NCBI GenBank assembly: GCA_965149945.1
Contig: CBCTTQ010000003.1
Location: 1-64,000, forward strand
Direction of reading: 5' to 3'
Source: JAHZFN01 sp965149945
Lineage (GTDB): Bacteria > Bacillota > Dehalobacteriia > UBA4068 > UBA4997
Length of the DNA stretch: 64,000 nucleotides
A program made the position numbers and the translations under genes. The notes under the pieces were generated by a model that did no database searches, had not been told where the DNA came from, and was given only the letters and a program-made list of their open reading frames with translations. Numbering within the stretch: position 1 is the first letter of the stretch; every line of letters starts with the position of its first letter. Of this stretch, positions 57,710 through 64,000 are shown piece after piece.

Positions 57710-58852
57710 TTAGGACGCCGCCAACTGCCGCTCCATTTCTTCCATCGCGGCAGTTAACTGCGGATCTTCCTCAGGATCCATCAGATAAGAGGCAAAGACG
57801 GCAGTTCCTTCCGGTTGTTCGCAAACGATATCCGGCGTAATACCCACGTCCTGCACTTCGTGTCCGTCCGCCGTCAAATAACGGGCGAAAGTATAACGCA
57901 GACCGGCGCCACTGTCCAGCGAAACAATGCTCTGAACAATCCCCTTGCCGAAAGAAAGCGTTCCCATCAGGGTTCCCGCCTCATTATCCTGAATCGCCCC
58001 TAAAAGCAATTCGGAAGCGGAAGCACTGTTGCCGTTTTGCAAAGTCACCAAAGGAATATCGTAGCGTTCTTTTTCACCGTAATAGCTGTAAACGCCGTCG
58101 GTCTTTACCATATACATCAAATTGGCGTCTTCGTCTGTCAGATAATCGGCAATGCTCAAAGCGGAAGTCACCTCGCCGCCGCCGTTATCTCGCAAATCCA
58201 AAATCAATCCCTTCATGCCTTCTTCCAGCAACGCTTCATACGCATCAGAAAACTGCTCGTCGGTCAGCATATTAAAACTGCTGATTTTAATAAGACCGAC
58301 GCCCGATTCCGCCGAAAGCATTTTATAATCTACCGTCGGGTATTCCACATCACTGACAACCACTGTAAAATCCAACTCACCCTCATCGGGACGGAAAACC
58401 GTCAACTCAAAGGAAGTTCCTACTTCCGCTGTTTTAAACATACTGCTCAGCGACTCGCTCGTCTCCTGCGTGACATCTTCCCCGTTGACCCGCAAAATCT
58501 GATCCCCGGGTCGTAATCCCGCCTCATAGGCCGAACTGTCCTTGATAGCGGAAAGAATCGTCACCCGACCGTTTTCCTGATTTTCGTAAATATACACACC
58601 AATGCCGATATAACTGCCGGTGATATTATCCATCAGCGCGGTGAATTCTTCCGCTGTATAATATACCGCATAGTGGTCGCGGTATTCTTCGCTGATTTCA
58701 TCAATTCTGACCGCAGACCGTTCCGCCAAACTCACCGCGTCCACAGTCCCGTTGGCTTCCGGTAAAGGAGCTGTTTCACCGCAGCCTCCAAGCCCCAGAG
58801 CCAAAAGAAGCAACGCGGGCAAAAGAATTTTTTTGATATGTTTAATATTCAT
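57710..58852 (-). CDS. S41 family C-terminal processing peptidase, lipoprotein
   Basis: 380 residues: signal peptide with lipobox LLALGLGGCG (about residues 15-24), a helical region, a PDZ domain (SAIKDSSAYEAGLRPGDQILRVNGEDV), then the tail-specific protease core with the catalytic Ser in NGNSASASELLLGAI and Lys in GTLSFGKGIVQ. It would act outside the membrane, trimming proteins. The ATG at 58852 follows GGGGAGTG. It is the last gene after ftsE-ftsX and the M23 hydrolase, an order common in Clostridia, where it may process the hydrolase or FtsEX partners (inference). Confidence 0.92.
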   Translation of the reverse strand: MNIKHIKKILLPALLLLALGLGGCGETAPLPEANGTVDAVSLAERSAVRIDEISEEYRDHYAVYYTAEEFTALMDNITGSYIGIGVYIYENQENGRVTILSAIKDSSAYEAGLRPGDQILRVNGEDVTQETSESLSSMFKTAEVGTSFELTVFRPDEGELDFTVVVSDVEYPTVDYKMLSAESGVGLIKISSFNMLTDEQFSDAYEALLEEGMKGLILDLRDNGGGEVTSALSIADYLTDEDANLMYMVKTDGVYSYYGEKERYDIPLVTLQNGNSASASELLLGAIQDNEAGTLMGTLSFGKGIVQSIVSLDSGAGLRYTFARYLTADGHEVQDVGITPDIVCEQPEGTAVFASYLMDPEEDPQLTAAMEEMERQLAAS

Positions 58853-58901
58853 CACTCCCCGCAATCAACTAATATGTAGATTTCGGGGTCTTATGTCTGT
58901 C

Positions 58902-60131
58902 CTAGCTGACATAGTTCCAAGGGCTGACACAGCTGCCGCCTACCCGCACTTCAAAATGCAGATGATTGCCGGTAGAAGCGCCGGTGCTACCCACATAACC
59001 GATGGTCTGGCCGCGGCTGACACTTTGACCCACACTCACCGCAGTGCTGCTCATATGAGCATAGAGAGTGACGGTGTTATTGCCATGGTCCACAATGACG
59101 CAGTTCCCATAGGAGCCGTAGTATCTGGACAAAATAACCGTACCGCTGTCCGCCGCGTAAATAGAGGTGCCGCCGGGCGCGGAAATATCAATGCCGGTAT
59201 GCATTTTGTACACATGTTTGGTGGGATGCATTCTCATGCCATAATTACTGGTAATGGTTCGATAACTGGAAGGCAAAGGCCAGGAATAAGTACCGCTGCC
59301 GGTCTGGTAGTTTCCACCGCCGCCGGAACTGCTGCCAGAGCTGCCTCCGGAACTTTGCTGGGCAGCCTGTTCTTTTTGTTTCGCGATCAAGCTGTTAATT
59401 TCCGAAGTTAAGGCTTTGGAATCCGCCAGCATGGAATCATATTCTGCTTCCGCGGCGGCTTTTTCTTCCTGAGCAGAAGCAACCAGAGATTGTTTTTCCG
59501 ACTGGGCGCTTTCCAGTTCCGCCACAACACTTTGTTTTTCAGCCTGCAGCGCTTCCATATCCGCCTTTTGCTGTTCCTGTTCCGCTTTCTTTTCTTCAAT
59601 CTTATCGATACTGCTGTTGATCGTATCGATCATATTGTTATCGTATTCCAGAATTTTTTCCATATAATAAGAACGAGTGATGAAATCTTCCATGCTGGTA
59701 GACTGCAACACAACATCCAACAGGGAAACCCGTCCGTCGATGTAATTTTGACGCAGACGATTGCTGTACGCATCCAACTGCGTATCCAGATTTTCCTGTT
59801 CCACTTTCAACTCCGCTTCAGTTTGAATCAGTTCCACTTCCGCCTGCTCCAAAGAAGCATTGACCGCCGCCAGCTGATCCTGAGCGGCATTCAAATTGGC
59901 ATTAATTGATTGCAGCTGGGACTGATATTCCGAGATGCTGTTTTTGGCATCTTTGATTTCTTGCTGCTTTTCCGCCAATTCCGACTTAATCTCTTTTTGC
60001 TTCTGCTGATAAGAGGACAAAGTGCTGGCTGCCGCCGGAGCAGGATCCAAATACACCACTCCCAAGGAAACGGCAAATGCCATCACCAAGGCGATACTCA
60101 AACGTTTCGTCCATTTTTTGTTTTTCAACAT
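58902..60131 (-). CDS. EnvC/PcsB-like murein hydrolase (coiled coil + M23)
   Basis: 409 residues: signal peptide (about 1-35), a ~210-residue coiled coil (two long Glu/Gln/Lys-rich helices), a Ser/Gly linker (SSGGSSGSSSGGGG), and an M23 peptidase domain with zinc ligands complete (KMHTGIDISAPGG ... NHLHFEVRVGG). The coiled coil is expected to bind the extracellular loop of FtsX, which controls the peptidase at division sites. The start codon is odd: only a weak ATAGGT lies next to it, while GGAGGG is about 24 bases upstream. 143 bp downstream of ftsX. Confidence 0.93.
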   Translation of the reverse strand: MLKNKKWTKRLSIALVMAFAVSLGVVYLDPAPAAASTLSSYQQKQKEIKSELAEKQQEIKDAKNSISEYQSQLQSINANLNAAQDQLAAVNASLEQAEVELIQTEAELKVEQENLDTQLDAYSNRLRQNYIDGRVSLLDVVLQSTSMEDFITRSYYMEKILEYDNNMIDTINSSIDKIEEKKAEQEQQKADMEALQAEKQSVVAELESAQSEKQSLVASAQEEKAAAEAEYDSMLADSKALTSEINSLIAKQKEQAAQQSSGGSSGSSSGGGGNYQTGSGTYSWPLPSSYRTITSNYGMRMHPTKHVYKMHTGIDISAPGGTSIYAADSGTVILSRYYGSYGNCVIVDHGNNTVTLYAHMSSTAVSVGQSVSRGQTIGYVGSTGASTGNHLHFEVRVGGSCVSPWNYVS

Positions 60132-60274
60132 ACCTATGCGCCGTAAAGGGCTGTCCCTCCTTTAATTTCTCAAAGTGAGTCTTTTATTTGTTTCTATACA
60201 ACTTCTTCTCACAAACCATTTATTAACAAACAGGAGCAAACGAACGATTGTCTCCCATTTTAATTTTCCGATCA

Positions 60275-61171
60275 TTACACCTGGATGTGCTTTCTTACGG
60301 CAATGGCAGAACCCAAAGCGCCCAGCACAATGCCCACCAAAAGCATCCAGAAAATTACCATGCCTGCTATCGAACCGATTTCCAAGAAGGTCAAGAATTG
60401 CAGTGTGTTGACGATTTTTCCCAGTACCGCGTTGTAAGAACACAGCACAAGGATGATCGCGACAATACTACCTAACAACCCTAACAGAATCCCTTCCAAA
60501 ATAAACGGCCAAATGATAAAAGAATTGCTGGCGCCTACGAACTTCATTACTTGAATTTCTTCTTTGCGCGCCTCAACGGAAAGACGAATGTTCATGGAAA
60601 TCAGCACTACCGCGCATAATCCCAGCAGTACCATAATGGCAACTCCCATAATACGCAACCATTTCATCAACAGAAAAAGGTTTTCCACGGTACCCTGACC
60701 GTAACGCACCTCATCGATTTCCGGGATTTGCTCCAGTTCTTCCACAATTCCCAGCACATCTTCCGGCGTATTGGCGGAAATCGTATAGGAATTAGGCAGC
60801 GGATTGGTTTCCACCGCGTCCAAAATATTGGCGCTGTCGCCGAATTCCTCGCTCATGGATTCCAGCCCTTCGGTTTTGCTGACATATTCCACATCAGCCA
60901 CTCCGGGCATCCCCTTGACTTCCGCCGAAAGGGCGTCCATTTCTTCCTGGGTCAAATCTTCGGAAATAAATGCTTTGATTTCCACAGAATTTTCCATCAT
61001 GGTGGCGTTTTCATCAATGTTCATCACCAAAATACCGAAAATCCCGCAAAGATATAAGGTAATCACCACTGTCAACACGGCGGCAATGGTCATCAAAATG
61101 TTCCGGCGCAGCGAAATAAAAGGTTCCGGCAGGATATAGCGCCACTTGGTCAATCCCCTCACAGCAGCCAC
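60275..61171 (-). CDS. ftsX: Cell division protein FtsX (permease-like)
   Basis: Membrane partner of FtsE, 298 residues with four helices: one N-terminal after SLRRNILMTIAAVLTVV, a large extracellular domain (about residues 50-170) that contacts the hydrolase, and three C-terminal helices. The amphipathic VEARKEEIQVMKFVGAS element is typical of FtsX. The frame opens with GTG at 61171; a second GTG at 61162 has better spacing from GAGGGG, so the true start may be there. It overlaps ftsE by 13 bp. Confidence 0.94.
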   Translation of the reverse strand: MAAVRGLTKWRYILPEPFISLRRNILMTIAAVLTVVITLYLCGIFGILVMNIDENATMMENSVEIKAFISEDLTQEEMDALSAEVKGMPGVADVEYVSKTEGLESMSEEFGDSANILDAVETNPLPNSYTISANTPEDVLGIVEELEQIPEIDEVRYGQGTVENLFLLMKWLRIMGVAIMVLLGLCAVVLISMNIRLSVEARKEEIQVMKFVGASNSFIIWPFILEGILLGLLGSIVAIILVLCSYNAVLGKIVNTLQFLTFLEIGSIAGMVIFWMLLVGIVLGALGSAIAVRKHIQV

Positions 61172-61839
61172 CCCCCTCTGGCATCGCCCACAATCTCGCC
61201 GTTACGCAACGCGATCACACGATTGAACATGTTGTTAACAATGCGTTTGTCGTGGGTAGCCATGATAATGGTGGTTCCCGTATCATTGATCATTTGAAAA
61301 ATTTCCATCAACTCGTCGGAAGTATCCGGGTCCAAATTACCGGTGGGTTCATCCGCCAACAAAATCGGAGGATTATTAACGATAGCTCTTGCCAAAGCCA
61401 CACGCTGTTGCTCTCCGCCGGAAAGTTGCCGCGGAAAAGCATCCGCTTTGTCCAAAATATTCAATCTGTCCAGAACCAAGGGCACCGTTTCTTTGATTTC
61501 CGCCCAGGGATATTCCAACACTTTCAGGGCGAAAGCCACATTTTCAAAAACAGTCTTGTTTTCCATCAAACGAAAGTCCTGAAAAACAACGCCCGTGTTG
61601 CGGCGCAGCATCACGGTCTCTTTTGTGGATAACCGAATAATACTGCGGTTTGCTACAAAAATCTGTCCGGAATCCGGTAAAATTTCCCGAAACAGCAGTT
61701 TGATCAGGGTGCTTTTACCGGCGCCGCTTTGCCCGGTAAGAAAAACAAAATCTCCCTTATCGATATGTAAAGAAACATTGTTAAGAGCCAGATTACCGTC
61801 TTTCTCATAAGATTTATAGACATTCGACATTGTGATCAT
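61159..61839 (-). CDS. ftsE: Cell division ATP-binding protein FtsE
   Basis: ABC ATPase of 226 residues driving FtsX conformational change to activate peptidoglycan hydrolysis. Walker A GQSGAGKST, Q-loop VVFQDFRL, signature LSGGEQQRVALARA, Walker B ILLADEPTGNLD and the H-loop ATHDKRIV are all intact. The ATG at 61839 is preceded by AGGTGG; the longer frame to 61920 is not supported. First gene of a four-gene unit ftsE-ftsX-M23-S41. Confidence 0.97.
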   Translation of the reverse strand: MITMSNVYKSYEKDGNLALNNVSLHIDKGDFVFLTGQSGAGKSTLIKLLFREILPDSGQIFVANRSIIRLSTKETVMLRRNTGVVFQDFRLMENKTVFENVAFALKVLEYPWAEIKETVPLVLDRLNILDKADAFPRQLSGGEQQRVALARAIVNNPPILLADEPTGNLDPDTSDELMEIFQMINDTGTTIIMATHDKRIVNNMFNRVIALRNGEIVGDARGGWLL

Positions 61840-62099
61840 AATCTTGTTACCACCTACTCCATCCATCCTGCATAGTTTTTTGACACAGCAAAGCGGCAAC
61901 CCAAAATACCAACCCCACATAAAAAAGAAACCTGATTTTGCTTGACAGGGGCGACATTTCCTTGCCGGCGGAGCGGCAAGCCGCTCAACACTGAGTTTTC
62001 ACGCGATTCTCGCAGTCACGCACTGATCACATCAGAAAAGCATAACTATACACATGGTAGGATTCCACAAAAAAGCAAAAAACCCTTCCCATAACTGGT

Positions 62100-62128
62100 A
62101 TTTTATCGCATTTGCGTTTTTTTTGCAA
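62100..62128 (-). promoter_or_regulatory. Promoter of the ftsEX operon
   Basis: Minus strand TTGCAA (62123-62128), 17 bp, TAAAAT (62100-62105). It leaves a ~250-base leader (61840-62092), in which I see no gene or known riboswitch. Confidence 0.68.
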
Positions 62129-62291
62129 GTCCCGCGCCGAAAATTCAGATAACATTCACATTTCGCTCATGCATAAATAGTACAAAATTATACATAACAT
62201 GATTTTATTCGACACAAGATATACCGCAAGAACAGCACCTTCTCTAAATTTATCCCCAGATATTGATTCATCAAAAGCATAAAAACACAGC

Positions 62292-62325
62292 AAAAAAAGT
62301 CCCGTGAAAAAACGGGACTTTTTTA
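62292..62325. terminator. Symmetrical terminator between argG and ftsE
   Basis: AAAGTCCCGT / ACGGGACTTT with a 6-base A-rich loop and A/T tails on both strands, about 195 bases after the argG stop. Confidence 0.85.
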
Positions 62326-62409
62326 CATTTTTGAGAAAATTCATCTCATTTTTCTTTTTTTAGGGATAAATTCAAGTCGCATTTTATCCATTACTGCCAA
62401 ACGATCACC

Positions 62410-62491
62410 CGGTTCCGTTGCCGCGGCGTCCCTCCTGTGGAAAATTCCGAGCTTTCGGAAGATTTTTCCACGGGAAAACTCACGGGAACCG
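62410..62491. repeat. Nested inverted repeats in the argG 3' region
   Basis: Outer arms CGGTTCC (62410-62416) / GGAACCG (62485-62491). Inner arms GTGGAAAA (62437-62444) / TTTTCCAC (62464-62471). Core TTCCGA / TCGGAA (62445-62450, 62455-62460). No good T-run adjoins, so this is a structured 3' UTR or protein-binding site rather than a simple terminator. Confidence 0.65.
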
Positions 62492-62521
62492 CGATTTGAA
62501 AATACCGTGGTCTTTTACGGC

Positions 62522-63784
62522 CTACTCTTCTTTGACAGCGGCGGGAACGCGCACTTCATCGGACAAATGTTTTTTTGCCTGATCGCCGTAAAGTTTAGCG
62601 CGAACGGTCAGCGGTAAAGCGAACAGATTGATGAAACCGGTGGCGTCTTTCTGATTGTATACCTCATCCACACCAAAAGTAGCAAAATCTTCGCTGTACA
62701 AAGAATAGGGGCTCTTGGTACCGGCGCCGATGATGCTGCCTTTGTACAATTTCAAGCGAACCGTACCGGTTACATACTGCTGGGTCGAATCAACGAAAGC
62801 ATCCAATGCTTCCCGCAGAGGGCTGAACCAAACACCGTCATAAACCAATTCACCGTAGCGCAGCGCCACTTGTTGTTTAAAATGCATGGTGTTGCGGTCC
62901 AGACAAAGTTCTTCCAGATTCTGATGCGCGGCATACAGCACCGTACCGCCGGGGGTTTCATACACGCCGCGGGATTTCATGCCCACCAAGCGATTTTCCA
63001 CCATATCCATCACGCCGACACCGTTGGCGGCGGCCACTTTGTTCACATAGTCTACCAATTCTACGGGTTTCATCGCTTTGCCGTCCACTTTTACAGGAAC
63101 CCCTTTTTCGAATTCTAATTCGATATATGTAGGCTGATCCGGCGCTTTTTCAGGAGGCGTGCAGATTTTCAGCAAAGAATCGAACTGAGGTTCGTTCCAG
63201 GGTTCTTCCAGATCCATGCCTTCATGGCTCAGATGCCAGAGGTTGCGGTCCATGGAGTAATTGTCTTTTTTGCTGACGGGCAGAGGAATGTTTCTGGCGG
63301 CGGCATATTCCAATGCCTGGTCACGGGATTGGATATCCCAAATCCGCCAAGGAGCGATAATTTCCAAATCAGGATCCAGCGCTTTGACCGCCAATTCAAA
63401 ACGCACTTGGTCATTGCCTTTGCCGGTAGCGCCGTGCGCAATGGCCACCGCGCCTTCCTGATGGGCGATTTCTACCATTCTTTTGGCAATCAGCGGACGA
63501 GCGAAAGAAGTACCCAGCAGGTATTTGTTTTCATAAACAGCGCCCGCTTTCAAAGTCGGCCAAATATAATCTTCCACAAACTCGTCTTTCAAATCTTCAA
63601 TGTACAGCTTGGAAGCACCGGTTTTGATGGCTTTTTCCCGCAGGGGTTCCAATTCGTCTCCCTGTCCCACATCGCCGCACATCGCAATTACATCGTATCC
63701 GTAATTTTCTTTCAGCCAGGCGATGATGATGGAAGTATCCAAACCGCCGGAATAAGCCAGAATCACTTTTTTCGCTTCACTCAT
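62522..63784 (-). CDS. argG: Argininosuccinate synthase
   Basis: ATP-dependent condensation of citrulline and aspartate in arginine synthesis. PP-loop LAYSGGLDTS (residues 8-17), ENKYLLGTSFARPLIAK, HGATGKGNDQVRFE and the SREGMDLEEPWN-like SHEGMDLEEPWNEP stretch are typical. The ATG at 63784 gives 420 residues, with AAGGAG 11 bases upstream; a GTG at 63796 overlaps that site. argH is not next to it; an argD-like gene lies upstream on the same strand. Confidence 0.97.
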   Translation of the reverse strand: MSEAKKVILAYSGGLDTSIIIAWLKENYGYDVIAMCGDVGQGDELEPLREKAIKTGASKLYIEDLKDEFVEDYIWPTLKAGAVYENKYLLGTSFARPLIAKRMVEIAHQEGAVAIAHGATGKGNDQVRFELAVKALDPDLEIIAPWRIWDIQSRDQALEYAAARNIPLPVSKKDNYSMDRNLWHLSHEGMDLEEPWNEPQFDSLLKICTPPEKAPDQPTYIELEFEKGVPVKVDGKAMKPVELVDYVNKVAAANGVGVMDMVENRLVGMKSRGVYETPGGTVLYAAHQNLEELCLDRNTMHFKQQVALRYGELVYDGVWFSPLREALDAFVDSTQQYVTGTVRLKLYKGSIIGAGTKSPYSLYSEDFATFGVDEVYNQKDATGFINLFALPLTVRAKLYGDQAKKHLSDEVRVPAAVKEE

Positions 63785-63924
63785 TGTTCGATTCACTCCT
63801 TAATAGTTTGATTTTAGGTTCCTATTTTTTCCGATTCACATCGTGCAACATCATTATATCATGTTTTTTTCCGGAAAGGCAGTCTTTCAGCGGAAATTTT
63901 TCATTTTTCTCCAAAGGATTTTTT

Positions 63925-64000
63925 TCATTCCACTTCGTCTAAGGCCGCGGTCAAAATCGTCAGAAACCGATCCGCGTCTTCTTTGGTAATGGTAAGAGGC
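63925..64000 (-). CDS. C-terminal end of an aminotransferase, probably ArgD (partial)
   Basis: The window ends inside this gene. The visible 24 codons read PLTITKEDADRFLTILTAALDEVE then TGA at 63925-63927, split here as PLTITKEDADRF and LTILTAALDEVE. This is the usual C-terminal pattern of class III PLP aminotransferases (PPLxITxE...). Given argG downstream, acetylornithine aminotransferase is the likeliest identity, but other class III members cannot be excluded. Confidence 0.6.
   Translation of the reverse strand, partial: PLTITKEDADRFLTILTAALDEVE

Noticed and set aside
1..64000. CRISPR arrays, prophage genes, toxin-antitoxin pairs, defence islands
   Set aside because: Looked for repeats and typical gene sets on both strands and found none; the WYL regulator and the stand-alone amidase are isolated.

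Overview
The window looks like part of the chromosome of a low-to-medium GC, strictly anaerobic Bacillota (Firmicutes). The evidence is a class III (oxygen-sensitive) ribonucleotide reductase, formate-tetrahydrofolate ligase next to formiminotetrahydrofolate cyclodeaminase, the rimP-nusA-ylxR-ylxQ-infB-rbfA-nrnA-truB-ribF-rpsO-pnp order, a yqeG-aroE pair, and a radical-SAM/DUF2344/RNase G cluster next to SpoIVFA/SpoIVFB-like genes. CotS-like and CotSA-like genes also point to a spore-forming ancestry. Whether it is a Peptococcaceae-type clostridium or a member of the Negativicutes cannot be decided from the sequence alone. I see no rRNA, CRISPR array, prophage or intact insertion sequence.

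Layout. 0.6-7 kb (minus): glucose-6-phosphate isomerase, one-carbon folate genes, and a glycosyltransferase/CotS-kinase pair. 7.1-12.2 kb (plus): a small orphan gene, nrdD behind several NrdR-box-like dyads, nrdG, dut and an unknown gene. 12.17-12.5 kb (plus): a consensus promoter followed by a cobalamin riboswitch and an intrinsic terminator, with no gene behind it; this is the most unusual item here. 12.6-24.5 kb (minus): the transcription/translation super-operon, with a decayed nitroreductase inserted between rpsO and pnp and an attenuator-like leader before rimP. 24.8-26.3 kb: a MATE exporter. 27.1-28.9 kb: a preQ1-controlled queT-queF unit lying between two identical tRNA-Pro(GGG) genes.

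29-36.4 kb (minus): rng, DUF2344, radical SAM, SpoIVFB-like and SpoIVFA-like proteins, an AroE-like protein lacking the usual catalytic residues, and yqeG. 36.5-47.7 kb (minus): a 12-gene complex I operon (nuoABCDHIJKLMN plus a second nuoM) without the NADH-dehydrogenase module nuoEFG. 48-57.6 kb: amidase, metY, DUF554, a WYL regulator, a terC gene behind a yybP-ykoY (Mn2+) riboswitch, an acetyltransferase, YbaK, a DUF815 ATPase and rsmE. 57.7-61.8 kb (minus): ftsE-ftsX-EnvC/PcsB-like hydrolase-S41 protease. 62.5-64 kb (minus): argG and the last codons of an argD-like aminotransferase cut by the window edge.

Three riboswitch classes (cobalamin, preQ1-I, yybP-ykoY) are visible. Many promoters with near-consensus -35/-10 boxes at 17-bp spacing and many symmetrical hairpin terminators could be placed by eye. 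All functional calls come from recognised motifs and family knowledge; no search was run.
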